A stretch of 62,261 nt of DNA, from assembly GCA_902464295.1 (NCBI GenBank), contig CABQIW010000004.1, positions 1-62,261 on the forward strand. The letters run 5' to 3'. Origin of the DNA: an uncultured Eggerthella sp. Lineage in GTDB: Bacteria; Actinomycetota; Coriobacteriia; Coriobacteriales; Eggerthellaceae. Positions 18,411 through 27,860 of this stretch are shown here, piece after piece (the first letter of the stretch is position 1; every line of letters starts with the position of its first letter). The position numbers and the translations under genes are program-made. Under the pieces are notes generated by a model. That model had not been told where the DNA came from, searched no databases, and was given only the letters and a program-made list of their open reading frames with translations.

Positions 18411-20414
18411 GTGGAAGCTCCCAATACTCCTCCATCGAACGAAACGCCCACGCCACCTGCGCCTACGGGTTCGCCGGTAGCTATGCCTGCTCCTGTATCT
18501 GCGCCTGCTACTGCCCCAGTGAAGCACAAGCTCAATCACAGCTATGTTTGGCTCGGCGCTTTGCGCATCGTTCCCTTCGTGTTCGTGGTGGCTATCGCCT
18601 CAGCGGGTGATGCGCTCTTCGAATTGATCGATGTCTATGCATCGGGCGGTTCCATCCTCATCGTATTGCTGGCATTGATCGCTATCGTTCTTGTGGCCAC
18701 CGGCCTCGTGATGCTGGTACGGCTCATCAGCTACAACTACATTTGGTACGAGTATTCCAACGAAGAGTTCAGCTTCTATTCGGGCATCATCTCGAAGAAG
18801 CGTGCTCACGTTCCCTATCAACGTATCCAATCGATCAATCAGAAAGCAACGTTGTTCCAGCGCATCGCGGGGGTTTGCACCGTGAGCATCGAAACAGCAG
18901 GCGGGGCATCGAACACCGCGATCACGCTTCCCTATATCGAGAAGTCGGCAGCTGAAGCGCTCCGCAAGGAGCTCTTCGCACGCAAGCGGTTCGCGCAGAT
19001 GAAAGCTGCTGGCGTCGAGATGCCCGCGGGCATGACCGCTGAGCACGCAGCTGAAACGCTCGGCGCAGTCGCTTCGCAGAACGCCACAGCCACAACGCTT
19101 CCTGCTCCCACAGGCGCGCCAGCCGCCACTATTCCTGCACCAACGGTTGCGCCAACCATCCCAAATGCGGACGAATACAATGCGCTCGATACGCCTGCTC
19201 ATCTGGTGAACGATTTTCGCGGGGTGTTCGGAGGCGATGCCATCGACACGGGTACCACCACCTATGAATACGGGCTTTCCAACAAGCAATTGGTGCTCAC
19301 AGGCATGACCGGAAAGACTTCGGTAGTCGTGGTCTTCCTCTCGATATTCGCCACCCTGAGCTCTGTCCTGTCGGGCATCGGCTATATGTTCCACACCTCT
19401 GAAGACGAGATGATCAGCACGGTCACGGGTTTGATCGACCTCATCCCAACCTCATGGATGGTCGGCGTTATCGTGAGCATCGTGGGTTCCTTCATTGCCA
19501 TCATGCTCGTGGTCTGGCTCATCACCGTGGGCGGAGCTTGCCTTTCTTATGGCGGATTCCGCGCGCGCAGACGCGGCGCACGCATCGAGACCGAATATGG
19601 CATCATCAACCACAACTTCAATGGCATCGATATCGATCGCATTCAATCGGTCGAGGTCAGCCAATCATTCTTCCAGCGTTTGCTCAAATCCTGCACGCTT
19701 TCGCTCGCACGTGTTTCGAGCGCTGCCCAAGACTCTTCGGAATCATCTACGAAGAGTCAGGCGCGTCTGGTCATCCATCCGTTCGTCAAGCTCGATAAGG
19801 TCGACGAGATCCTTGCAGGGCTTTTGCCGGAATGGCAAGATCTGCCCGCGCCAGATAAGAAGCTTCCTGCGCGTGCGCGCCGTCGCGCCATCACGCGTCG
19901 CGCTATCCTGCAGGGCGGAGGCTTCTGGCTGGCCGTCTTCACCTTCATCACCATGTTCCTACTGGCGCTACCTCTGAACTTCGATCTCCTGTCGTATTCA
20001 GAGCTCAGCGATTATCTCATCTTCTACACCATGGCTGATGTCTTCGCGCGTGTGCTCTATGGCGTGGCGCTCCTGATCTTCATCGTGGATATCGTGGGCG
20101 CGGTCCTTTGGCATAAAGGCTCGGGCTTTGGCTACGACAGCACCTATGTGACGATCGAGAACAGCGGCATCAGCACCAACCGCACCATCACACCGCGCAC
20201 GAAGGTGCAGATGGCTTCTTTGCAAACGAATCCGCTTCAGCGCAACAAGCAGCTTACGACCATCATCGCTTTCACTGCGGCAGGCGTGGGCTCTTCCACG
20301 CTCAAACTCATCGATGCCGAACAAGATGATGCATCTGCCTGGTTCTCCTGGTGTCATCCTGGTGGCAACAGAACGCTTTCAGCTGCCGAATCTTCTGCCT
20401 CTTCGATGCAGTAG
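18411..20414 (+). CDS. Multi-bPH2-domain membrane protein (YdbT-like)
   Basis: A 667-aa partner of the preceding bPH2 protein. A Pro/Ala-rich N-terminus of about 40 residues leads to paired transmembrane helices and bPH2 modules repeated three times: near FSFYSGIISKKRAHVPYQR, near ARIETEYGIINHNFNGIDI and near VTIENSGISTNRTITPRT. A second Pro/Ala-rich linker separates the first and second modules. It is longer than usual YdbT proteins because of these linkers. The GTG start at 18411 has GAGGA some ten bases upstream; an ATG at 18480 is possible. It probably acts in envelope stress or membrane protein assembly; function is unproven. Confidence 0.8.
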   Translation: MEAPNTPPSNETPTPPAPTGSPVAMPAPVSAPATAPVKHKLNHSYVWLGALRIVPFVFVVAIASAGDALFELIDVYASGGSILIVLLALIAIVLVATGLVMLVRLISYNYIWYEYSNEEFSFYSGIISKKRAHVPYQRIQSINQKATLFQRIAGVCTVSIETAGGASNTAITLPYIEKSAAEALRKELFARKRFAQMKAAGVEMPAGMTAEHAAETLGAVASQNATATTLPAPTGAPAATIPAPTVAPTIPNADEYNALDTPAHLVNDFRGVFGGDAIDTGTTTYEYGLSNKQLVLTGMTGKTSVVVVFLSIFATLSSVLSGIGYMFHTSEDEMISTVTGLIDLIPTSWMVGVIVSIVGSFIAIMLVVWLITVGGACLSYGGFRARRRGARIETEYGIINHNFNGIDIDRIQSVEVSQSFFQRLLKSCTLSLARVSSAAQDSSESSTKSQARLVIHPFVKLDKVDEILAGLLPEWQDLPAPDKKLPARARRRAITRRAILQGGGFWLAVFTFITMFLLALPLNFDLLSYSELSDYLIFYTMADVFARVLYGVALLIFIVDIVGAVLWHKGSGFGYDSTYVTIENSGISTNRTITPRTKVQMASLQTNPLQRNKQLTTIIAFTAAGVGSSTLKLIDAEQDDASAWFSWCHPGGNRTLSAAESSASSMQ

Positions 20415-20509
20415 AATAGTGAACTGACCCTGCAGCTGGAAGGATGGCTCGGCACCATGCGTGCCCAAAGCCTATTCGACCAAGATGCTAGATCTGAGAA
20501 GGAGCAGCA

Positions 20510-21184
20510 ATGGCAAGCGCTATCGCACCATCGATGAAGACCAAGCCTCAGAAAGACTACACCCTAGGTGAGGAGATCTTCAATGCGGTCACGCATGGGG
20601 TAGGAGCGTTGCTCGCCATCGCTGCCATTCCGCTGTGCGTGGTGCAGGCGGTTACTCATGGTGGGGGCTTGTTGCTTGCGGCAGCGCTCATCTATTCGAT
20701 CACGATGGTGGTCGAATACCTTATGTCTACGCTCTATCATGCGATCGCTGCGCCAGCAGCCAAACGGGTGTTCAAGGTGCTCGATCATTGCGGCATCTAT
20801 CTTTACATCGCTGGTTGTTATGCGCCGTATTGCCTGGTGACGCTCATCAACAACAACGGCATCCCGCTCTGTATCTTCGTGTGGGTCGTTGCGCTTGCGG
20901 GTATCGTCGCAGAAGCTTTTTGGGTGAATCGCCCGCGCTGGATATCGGCCCTCCTCTATCTGATGCAAGGATGGGCGGTTATCGTGTGTGTCCCCGCGCT
21001 CTGGACGCTGCTCGATCCTGTTGGGTTCTGGCTGCTCGTGGTAGGCGGTATTTGCTACACGATCGGTGCGGTGTTCTATACCTGCACGAAAAAGAAAAAG
21101 TACATGCACTCGGTCTTCCATCTGTGGGTGCTTGCTGGCTCTATCTTCCAGTTCTTCTCGATCTATCTGTTCGTGCTTGCCTAA
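20510..21184 (+). CDS. Hemolysin III family membrane protein (TrhA/PAQR-like)
   Basis: A 224-aa seven-helix membrane protein. The conserved opening EEIFNAVTHGVGA, STLYHAI after helix 2, KVLDHCGIYLYIAG and the C-terminal HSVFHLWVLAGS supply the His/Asp/Ser metal site of the hemolysin III-PAQR superfamily. AGAAGGAG precedes the ATG. Bacterial TrhA has been tied to membrane energetics and fluidity; a toxin role should not be assumed from the family name. Confidence 0.88.
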   Translation: MASAIAPSMKTKPQKDYTLGEEIFNAVTHGVGALLAIAAIPLCVVQAVTHGGGLLLAAALIYSITMVVEYLMSTLYHAIAAPAAKRVFKVLDHCGIYLYIAGCYAPYCLVTLINNNGIPLCIFVWVVALAGIVAEAFWVNRPRWISALLYLMQGWAVIVCVPALWTLLDPVGFWLLVVGGICYTIGAVFYTCTKKKKYMHSVFHLWVLAGSIFQFFSIYLFVLA

Positions 21185-21261
21185 GGAATCGCGTATGAAT
21201 CAAGGGGAATTTGCCATATGCTTTGTAATGCTCGATTCGCTCACAAGGCGTTGATCTGCCG

Positions 21262-22107
21262 GTGTCAAAGGAGCGCTCGATAAAGAATTGGTATCGTGAT
21301 CCGCAGAATGCGGTGATCGGAGGGGTCTGTGCTGGGATCGCAGAAAGTGCAGGCATCGATACTCTTCTCGTGCGGGTGACCGCTATCGCTTTGTGCTTCG
21401 TGACGTTCGGCCTTGCGATCGTTCTCTATTTGGTGCTTTTTGCTATCTTGCCCATCAGGCCTTCAAGTGGATCGTTCATCGACATCGAACCAAGCCGTGT
21501 CCAATCGGAGCGCTATCGCAGAGTAGTGAACCTGAGCAAGGACCACTCCTTGGCAGGAAAGCCAGAGGTAAGAGTGTACGAGCAGAAGACACCTATGCCT
21601 ACCGTCTTGCATAACGAAGAACCAAGCACCACCTCATATCGTCTTCCTTTGGTCATATTCGGCCTTGCGTTTCTCGTTACGACGATCGTGATCGTGGTGG
21701 CAACGCTTGCAGAAGAAGGAAGCTCGTTCGTAAGCTTTCTCCCGCTTTATTTCATCCCGGCAGGTGTGTTCTTCCTGGTATCTCCGAGTGCTCGCCGGAC
21801 GATCCCTCTACGTATCTGCATATTCTTGCTCTTCTGCGAGGCATGCTTCATAGTCCTGCCATTTACCATAGGGCTGTATGATTTTCGGAATTTCTTCCTT
21901 CAGGCACCTACGTTCTTCGTGTGGGTCGCTGCATTGGCAACGTTGTTCGCCGCCATCATATTCGAGAACACGACTTGTTATGTCGGAGCGATCTTGCTCA
22001 TCTTCGTGGCAAGTATCATTACTTTCTATGAGTTCGGTGTTTTAACGCTGCCTTCCTACATTACGTTCGAGAATTTCAAATCGTTTATTGCGCTGGGCTT
22101 ACTGTAA
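21262..22107 (+). CDS. PspC-domain membrane protein
   Basis: The N-terminal 60 residues form a PspC domain (NWYRDPQNAVIGGVCAGIAE, then a helix ending LFAILPIRPS), as in the phage-shock regulator PspC. The remaining part of the 281 residues is a hydrophilic linker and five or six further hydrophobic helices. The assigned GTG start has a weak, distant AAGG, so the start is uncertain, although the PspC motif begins right after it. Other Psp genes are absent nearby. A role in membrane stress sensing is inferred from the domain. Confidence 0.75.
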   Translation: MSKERSIKNWYRDPQNAVIGGVCAGIAESAGIDTLLVRVTAIALCFVTFGLAIVLYLVLFAILPIRPSSGSFIDIEPSRVQSERYRRVVNLSKDHSLAGKPEVRVYEQKTPMPTVLHNEEPSTTSYRLPLVIFGLAFLVTTIVIVVATLAEEGSSFVSFLPLYFIPAGVFFLVSPSARRTIPLRICIFLLFCEACFIVLPFTIGLYDFRNFFLQAPTFFVWVAALATLFAAIIFENTTCYVGAILLIFVASIITFYEFGVLTLPSYITFENFKSFIALGLL

Positions 22108-22170
22108 TAAGCCTCGAAGAACACCTTCGTGCAAGTCCTGTAGGAGCTGCCGTTCACCCCTATTCCCGAT

Positions 22171-22199
22171 TTGTTCTCTTTCCTAACTCACGCTATAAT
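22171..22199 (+). promoter_or_regulatory. Sigma-70-type promoter
   Basis: TTGTTC (22171-22176) and a perfect TATAAT (22194-22199) are separated by 17 bp, about 75 bp before the double-psi-barrel protein gene. Confidence 0.6.
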
Positions 22200-22274
22200 C
22201 GTTTCACGCTCTTAAGCATTACATGCAGTAATCGCGCTCCAATCCTAATCAACTGCATATCGTAAACAGGTTTC

Positions 22275-23084
22275 TTGTTCGTGTTCGCACGCGCAGGCTC
22301 AGGACTTGTTGTGTTTATTGGAGGCTTTTTGGCAGCAGCCAAAGTACATAGAAGAAGCGGGAATTTCCTTTCTCGGTTCGTGCTCTTCGGTTTGATAATG
22401 CTCGCAGTTGCCGGCATTATTTCTTTCTTTGCAGCAACGCAGGCGCAAGGTTATGGTGAGGTTGATTCCTCAACCATCGGAATCGGCGCATCCCAGTCAT
22501 CGAACACCACCGCTATCGATTCGCAAACACGCCTCGGTGTTTCCTCGAATAACGAGAACCAAGATGACACCGTGAGTGAAGCTCTTGATCCGTCCGATGG
22601 CGCTCAGCGTTCCATCACGGTGAAGGATCCCGATCCGGTCATAGCAGCAGTCGCTGTTGACTATGCGAATCCGCAGGCAGTGGAAAAGGGAAACGCAGTT
22701 TGTACCCTCAACCCCTTGCCCACCGCCCCGCGGATTACGCCCGATTTTTCTGATGGAACCTGGTCAAGCGGTATCGCTTCGGCCTATAACGTTTCCACGA
22801 ACGATAACGGTGCAGGCAAGTTTGGTGTTTCTACCACGGCTTCTGGTCGTCCGCTCGATGAGGGCAGCGTTACGGTCGCTGTGCCAGCCAGCCAGTCTTA
22901 CTTGCTCGGTCGCGTGGTCGAGATCTGCTATCAAGATAAGGTTGTCATTGCAACGGTTACCGATACGGGCGGATTCGGCAAGTACGGTCGTTGCCTCGAC
23001 TTGGCTCCTGGCGTTTATCATGCACTTGGTGCAGATTCACCGAGCGACTGGGGAACACGCTCGATCCATTACCGTTTCCTTTAA
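22275..23084 (+). CDS. Membrane-anchored double-psi beta-barrel (RlpA-like) protein
   Basis: A protein of about 269 aa with one N-terminal transmembrane segment (around residues 34-56), a low-complexity Ser/Asn/Asp linker, and a C-terminal double-psi beta-barrel with the RlpA/expansin-like features GIASAYN, TTASGRPLDE, VTDTGGFGKYGRCLDLAPG and an Asp/His-containing end. Such domains bind or cleave peptidoglycan, so it probably acts at the cell wall from the outer face of the membrane. The start is a TTG (22275) or the GTG two codons later, with AGG close upstream; no ATG fits. It is followed by a terminator. Confidence 0.72.
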   Translation: MFVFARAGSGLVVFIGGFLAAAKVHRRSGNFLSRFVLFGLIMLAVAGIISFFAATQAQGYGEVDSSTIGIGASQSSNTTAIDSQTRLGVSSNNENQDDTVSEALDPSDGAQRSITVKDPDPVIAAVAVDYANPQAVEKGNAVCTLNPLPTAPRITPDFSDGTWSSGIASAYNVSTNDNGAGKFGVSTTASGRPLDEGSVTVAVPASQSYLLGRVVEICYQDKVVIATVTDTGGFGKYGRCLDLAPGVYHALGADSPSDWGTRSIHYRFL

Positions 23085-23158
23085 GACGGGTGCAGCATTT
23101 CGATCATGCGAGACCTTGCTGATCGGATGTGCGATCTTATCCCAAGCGAATTTATTGC

Positions 23159-23184
23159 AAGCGTCCACCTCGGGCGCTTTTTTG
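23159..23184 (+). terminator. Rho-independent terminator
   Basis: Stem AAGCGTCC/GGGCGCTT (one G-T pair) with a 5-nt loop and a run of T residues, 75 bp after the double-psi-barrel gene and before the TrkA pair. Confidence 0.75.
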
Positions 23185-23257
23185 TTGGGGCACGGTGCAG
23201 CGGATGTTGTATGATTCTGATACTGAATAAATCGTGCAAGAAAGGAGCCAACAGGCC

Positions 23258-23917
23258 ATGAGCAACATCATCGTGGTAGGTTGCGGTCGTGTGGGTTCTC
23301 GTCTTGCCCTCATGCTTTCCAATTATGAGAACAATGTTTGTGTGATCGACCGCGATCCGCGCGCGTTTGCTTCGCTCGGACGCGATTTCAATGGTGCCAC
23401 GTTCGCTGGTGTCGGCTATGACGAAGACGTGCTCATGAAAGCAGGTATCGACGAGTGCGATTTTCTTGCCGCGGTCACTCAAAGCGACAACGTGAACTTG
23501 ATGGTGGTCGAGATCGCTCGTCGCCTCTACGATGTGCCGCATGCGGTCGCACGCCTCTACAATACGGGTCACGAACGCGCATATTTGCAACTTGGCATCG
23601 ACTATGTTTGCGGAACGGCGCTCGTTGCCGAAGAGATATTCTCGAAGATCTCTTCGGGTTTGGGCGATCATATCACTACGCTGGGCGATTGTGAGGTCGT
23701 GCAGTTTGCGCTCGATCTCTCTCAAACGCGTTCCGACTATATCAAGGTGAGCGATCTGGAAGCGCGTCACAAGATACGTGTCTGCGCCTTTGAGCGTGCC
23801 GATGGAGAGATCAGTTCGATCCCCACGCCAAGCAGCGTTCTCTACCATGGGGATACCGTGCTTGTTGCGCTGCGCCATGGCATGATCCCTGAAATAGCGA
23901 AGTATATGCAGAACTAG
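23258..23917 (+). CDS. TrkA-family potassium uptake regulatory subunit
   Basis: A 219-aa cytoplasmic RCK/KTN protein. The Rossmann TrkA-N domain begins IIVVGCGRVGSRLA and has the acidic VIDRDPRAF dinucleotide-binding strand; a TrkA-C domain occupies roughly residues 140-219. It gates a TrkH/KtrB-type potassium channel in response to NAD(H), ATP or ADP. ATG 23258 is preferred over the GTG at 23234 because AAAGGAG lies just upstream. A second TrkA-like gene follows after nine bases; no TrkH gene is nearby. Confidence 0.87.
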   Translation: MSNIIVVGCGRVGSRLALMLSNYENNVCVIDRDPRAFASLGRDFNGATFAGVGYDEDVLMKAGIDECDFLAAVTQSDNVNLMVVEIARRLYDVPHAVARLYNTGHERAYLQLGIDYVCGTALVAEEIFSKISSGLGDHITTLGDCEVVQFALDLSQTRSDYIKVSDLEARHKIRVCAFERADGEISSIPTPSSVLYHGDTVLVALRHGMIPEIAKYMQN

Positions 23918-23926
23918 GAGCCTTCA

Positions 23927-24598
23927 ATGTATTGCGTGATCGTTGGTGGAGGAATGGTTGGTGAATACCTTGCGCGCACGTTGCTCGCTGAGGGCGATCA
24001 GGTTGCGCTCATCGAGGGTGACCCTCAAGTTGCCACGCACCTTTCCGAAACGCTTGAAGGTCCCGTACTCGTTATTCAAGGTGATGGGTGCGAGGTTGCG
24101 CGTCAAGAGGACGCGGGCGTTCCCCATGCCGATATCTTCGTTGCTACCACCGGCCACGACGAAGACAATCTGGCTTCCTGCGAGATCGCCAATCGTGTGT
24201 TCGGTATCTCCCGTGCGCTTGCACGCGTGAACGATCCCAAGAACTTGCGCATCTTCCGTCGTCTGGGCATCGAGAGCATTTCCTCTACAGCGCTTATCGC
24301 TCGTATGATCCAAGAAGAGGCTGCTCTCGGATCGATGTCGGTTGCATTCACGCTCACGAACGATCAGGTAGGGCTCATCGAGATCAAGGTGCCCACCATG
24401 CGCAACCATGACAACGAGGAAGGTGTGGCAGCTTTCGACCTCGACTTCCAAGACGGTATTCGTTTGGTAGCTACTTCTCACAACGATGATATTCAGGTTG
24501 TGCGCCCATCAACGCGTATCTATCCTGGCGATCAAGTGATCGTTGCAGCCGATACCGACTTGCTCGATGAAGCGCGTCGGGTCATTCGGTCGCTCTAA
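23927..24598 (+). CDS. TrkA-family potassium uptake regulatory subunit, second copy
   Basis: A 223-aa RCK protein with TrkA-N (MYCVIVGGGMVGEYLARTLL, then VALIEGDPQ) and TrkA-C domains. AGGAG precedes the ATG. It differs clearly from its upstream neighbour, so the pair could form a heteromeric ring much as the two halves of the tandem TrkA of Gram-negatives do. The membrane subunit must be encoded elsewhere. The pairing is inferred from adjacency only. Confidence 0.87.
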   Translation: MYCVIVGGGMVGEYLARTLLAEGDQVALIEGDPQVATHLSETLEGPVLVIQGDGCEVARQEDAGVPHADIFVATTGHDEDNLASCEIANRVFGISRALARVNDPKNLRIFRRLGIESISSTALIARMIQEEAALGSMSVAFTLTNDQVGLIEIKVPTMRNHDNEEGVAAFDLDFQDGIRLVATSHNDDIQVVRPSTRIYPGDQVIVAADTDLLDEARRVIRSL

Positions 24599-24673
24599 CC
24601 ATAGGCATCAGGTAGAATTAACCCTATCCGTCAAAGCTGCTCGCTCGCGACAGTGCGCACGAAAGGACATCCG

Positions 24674-26017
24674 ATGATTGGTCGTTACACCCGCCCCGAC
24701 ATGGGAAATATCTGGGAGCTTGAAAACAAGTTTGCTATTTGGAAAGAGATCGAGGTGCTTGCGTGTGAAGCGCAGGCTGAGCTGGGAAAATCCGGCATCA
24801 CTAAAGAAGAAGCACAGTGGATTCGCGATCATGCCGATTTCACGGTCGAGCGCATCGATGAGATCGAGAAGGTCACCAACCACGATGTGATCGCTTTCAC
24901 CACCTGTATGGCTGAATACATCGACGCCGATGTTCCCGAAGGGCAAGAGCCACCTTCACGCTGGGTGCATTACGGCATGACCTCTTCCGATCTGGGCGAT
25001 ACCGCCTTGTCGTACCAGATCACGCAGGCATGCGACATCATCATCGAAGACATCAAAAAGCTCGGTGAAACGTGCAAGCGCCGCGCTTTCGAATTCCAGA
25101 ACACACTCTGCGTTGGTCGTACGCACGGCATCCACGCCGAGCCGATGACGTTCGGCATGAAGTTCGGCAGCTGGGCTTGGGCTCTCAAGCGTGCGCTCGT
25201 ACGCATGGAACAAGCTCGCGAAGTGGCAGCTACGGGTGCTATTTCAGGTGCGGTAGGTACCTATTCGAGCATCGATCCCTATGTTGAAGAGTATGTCTGC
25301 GAAAAGCTCGGCCTCACGCCTGATCCGCTTTCAACGCAGGTGCTCGCGCGCGATCGTCACGCTCAGGTCATGTCGGCGCTCGCGGTTACCGCCTCCACGC
25401 TCGAATCTATCGCGATGCAGGTTCGTCTGCTTCAGCAGTCCGACGTGATCGAAGCAGAAGAACCCTTCACAAAGGGGCAGAAAGGCTCTTCGGCCATGCC
25501 ACACAAGCGCAACCCTATCACTGCCGAGCGCGTTTGCGGATTGGCGCGTGTGGTGAAGGCAAATGCTCAGGTAGCCTATGATGATGTGGCGCTTTGGTAT
25601 GAGCGTGATATCTCGCATTCGGGTGCCGAGCGCGTTGCGCTGGCAGACAGCTTCATCGCGCTCGACTACATGTTCTCCAAGATGCAGTGGATGCTCGATG
25701 GGCTGCAAACCTATCCTGCGAAGATGGAGCATAACCTTTGGCGTACGAAGGGCCTTATCTTCTCGTCGAAGGTGCTGCTTGCCCTCGTGGATACGGGCAT
25801 TTCGCGCGAAGACGCCTATGTGATCGTGCAGCGTAACGCCATGAAGGTTTGGGAAGACATCCAGAATGCCGTTGATGGGCCGAGCTATCGCGAGCGTCTT
25901 GAGGCTGATCCCGATGCACATCTTTCCAAAGAGGTGCTCGATGAGATCTTCGATCCATGGGATTTCTTGACGCGCAAAGATATCGTCTTCGAACGCCTCG
26001 AAAATCTGACGTTCTAG
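24674..26017 (+). CDS. purB: Adenylosuccinate lyase
   Basis: PurB of 447 aa catalyses two fumarate-releasing steps of purine synthesis. The fumarase/aspartase signature GSSAMPHKRNP carries the catalytic Ser loop, and VGRTHGIHAEP and HYGMTSSDLGDTA contribute the active-site His and Thr/Ser residues. ATG 24674 follows AAAGGA with 6-nt spacing. It is monocistronic, closed by a strong terminator within an inverted-repeat-rich 3' region. purC lies about 4.4 kb downstream, in a separate transcription unit. Confidence 0.96.
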   Translation: MIGRYTRPDMGNIWELENKFAIWKEIEVLACEAQAELGKSGITKEEAQWIRDHADFTVERIDEIEKVTNHDVIAFTTCMAEYIDADVPEGQEPPSRWVHYGMTSSDLGDTALSYQITQACDIIIEDIKKLGETCKRRAFEFQNTLCVGRTHGIHAEPMTFGMKFGSWAWALKRALVRMEQAREVAATGAISGAVGTYSSIDPYVEEYVCEKLGLTPDPLSTQVLARDRHAQVMSALAVTASTLESIAMQVRLLQQSDVIEAEEPFTKGQKGSSAMPHKRNPITAERVCGLARVVKANAQVAYDDVALWYERDISHSGAERVALADSFIALDYMFSKMQWMLDGLQTYPAKMEHNLWRTKGLIFSSKVLLALVDTGISREDAYVIVQRNAMKVWEDIQNAVDGPSYRERLEADPDAHLSKEVLDEIFDPWDFLTRKDIVFERLENLTF

Positions 26018-26020
26018 GCG

Positions 26021-26268
26021 CTTGGTGCACCATAAAAGGGCACTTTCCAAAACGCCCCGTTTCGCTGTTCAAAGAGCTGGCAAATGCCAGCTCTTTTCAT
26101 GCGCTCACTCCTGTGACGGTTTTATTGAATTGATTTTTGCAACACAGAGGGTTTTGAAAAGTACCCTTCTTTATGGTGCACCAAGCTCCAGAGATCACCG
26201 CTAGCTTTTCACGGCTTAAAACTACGATATCTTTGCGCATCTTTTGAATAATATAACGGGGCGTTTTG
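26021..26268. repeat. Nested inverted repeats in the convergent gap after purB
   Basis: The segment 26021-26053 is nearly the reverse complement of 26151-26185, with two mismatches and a 2-nt indel. An overlapping 14-nt segment (26048-26061) is a perfect reverse complement of 26255-26268. A terminator hairpin sits in the first interval. The left segment can thus pair with either right partner, giving alternative foldings. The block fills the gap between purB (+) and the exported protein gene (-) and could be a miniature repeat or a bidirectional 3' structure. No gene is seen here. Confidence 0.7.
26071..26097 (+). terminator. Rho-independent terminator of purB
   Basis: Stem AAAGAGCTGGC paired with GCCAGCTCTTT around a tiny loop, ending in TTTT, 53 bp after the purB stop. 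The A-rich left side also makes it a plausible terminator for the opposing gene. Confidence 0.85.
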
Positions 26269-26322
26269 AGCACCCCTCCCATCTACGCTGCGTTTGATAC
26301 GGTCGGTCAGAGTCATTTGCGT

Positions 26323-27792
26323 TTAAGCGCTGAAGGCGTCGCCGGGTTCTTTCGCCTTAGGCGTGAAGATGCGCATGAGCGCATGATCGTGCTCTCCTTC
26401 AACGGTTGTGGTGATCTGACTGAGTCCCACGATCGTTTTGCACGTACCTGCTGAAACAAGGTATTCCCCGTAGGTGTCGGTGTTGTTGGGGATGTCGATC
26501 ATGAAGAACGTACGGCTGGCGAAATGAGTACCGCAGATCGCGCGCGCCGACTTCACTACGAACCAGTCTCCATTCCAAGCAGGTGTGGCGGAAGGCGTGC
26601 GGCCAAAACGGAACCACGGCAGATCGCTATAGTGGTAAGGCGTGACGGGCGCCATAGGTGTGTACGTGCCTAAGTTCGAAATGCCATCGCCATAGTTGTA
26701 GATGTTGTCGAGTGCGAACGCGAAGCCGCTCTTGCCATATCCTAGGTTGCACGGAGTCATGCGCTGGGGTAGGACCAACTCATCGGCTACAGAGAAATCG
26801 GATGCGTTCACTTTCGTGAGTTGGTAGTAAAGAGTTGAGGTATTCATGCGCGGAGCACATACCACCCCTTCAGGTACGCTCACGATCCTGCAAGCAAAGG
26901 CATGGAGCGATTCGAGCACTGTCTCATAGCTGCTCTGCCCGAAATGCAGCGCACGCAATTCAGCCTTTTCTTTAGCGAATTCGCCATTAGGGTCGGGTAT
27001 GACCTGCCAAAATGCCGCATTGTCGCATGCAGCGATGGAAGGGGTGACCCAATTGGCATCGCCTTCATCGACAAGCAGGATATTCGAGAGCGTAGCGTTC
27101 TCGAGCTGCGCGGTATAAATGCGCCACGTATTCTCGAAGATGTTGCACTCGGTCCAAATAAGTCCTTCGGTGCTGCAGCGCACGTCGTAGATATCGAATC
27201 CTTCGTCGAAACCCTGCGGCTTTTTCATGATCTCCGCTAGGTTCGCTGACCCGAAATAGTAGAGACGGATGGTATTCAATGGGTGTGCGCTTTCGGTCGG
27301 GCACAAGCAGGCTGCGACAGTGTTGTTGTCCGCCCAAACAAGACTGCCGAAGGGGAGGTTCTGGGATGCCGAAAGTCTCCAATAATCGCCATAGGGCACT
27401 TCGGAGAAATCAGCAAGCTCAGTAATGGCATCTTGGGGAACCGAGAGGCTTTCGATCGATGTGTTGGTCGAGAAGGCGCTCGAAGCTGCACTGCTAATGC
27501 CCCCCACCGCTGCGATACCTCCAATAACTCCAGCACCGATGAGGAGATTACGGCGGGTGAGCAGCACCTCAGGAGAGAAACGCCCTTCGGAGGCTGCATG
27601 CGCGCTGCTTCGTGTCTGTGCTGGACGAGAGAATGCACCTTTCTTGCGCGTAGTTGGACGTACGCGTGTGAATGAAGAAGCGTTTCCCGGCGTATGAGCG
27701 CTTTTCGCTGCCCGACCATTTCGCTTGGTGGGGCGTGCTTTGGTGGTGGGAGTTTTGTTGCTGCGTTTTTGCGGCACGATGCGCTCTTTCAT
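26323..27792 (-). CDS. Exported protein of unknown function with Tat-like signal
   Basis: I do not recognise a family. A very basic N-terminal stretch of about 80 residues is followed by LLTRRNLLIGAGVIGG, which resembles a twin-arginine signal or membrane anchor. The remaining roughly 380 residues are beta-rich, with repeated Trp/Tyr-containing strands (LIWTECNIFENTWRIY, NAAFWQVIPDP, NGDWFVVKSA) that suggest a beta-propeller on the outside of the membrane. I set the start at the ATG at 27792, since the longer frame to 27831 needs a TTG with no ribosome binding site; the chosen start is also weak. The 3' end faces purB. Function unknown. Confidence 0.6.
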   Translation of the reverse strand: MKERIVPQKRSNKTPTTKARPTKRNGRAAKSAHTPGNASSFTRVRPTTRKKGAFSRPAQTRSSAHAASEGRFSPEVLLTRRNLLIGAGVIGGIAAVGGISSAASSAFSTNTSIESLSVPQDAITELADFSEVPYGDYWRLSASQNLPFGSLVWADNNTVAACLCPTESAHPLNTIRLYYFGSANLAEIMKKPQGFDEGFDIYDVRCSTEGLIWTECNIFENTWRIYTAQLENATLSNILLVDEGDANWVTPSIAACDNAAFWQVIPDPNGEFAKEKAELRALHFGQSSYETVLESLHAFACRIVSVPEGVVCAPRMNTSTLYYQLTKVNASDFSVADELVLPQRMTPCNLGYGKSGFAFALDNIYNYGDGISNLGTYTPMAPVTPYHYSDLPWFRFGRTPSATPAWNGDWFVVKSARAICGTHFASRTFFMIDIPNNTDTYGEYLVSAGTCKTIVGLSQITTTVEGEHDHALMRIFTPKAKEPGDAFSA

Positions 27793-27860
27793 ACCTGGAT
27801 TCGTGTTAGTGCGCCTCTGTTTGCTCAGCAAGCAAAACAGGAAAAGACGCAGGGCTATTG

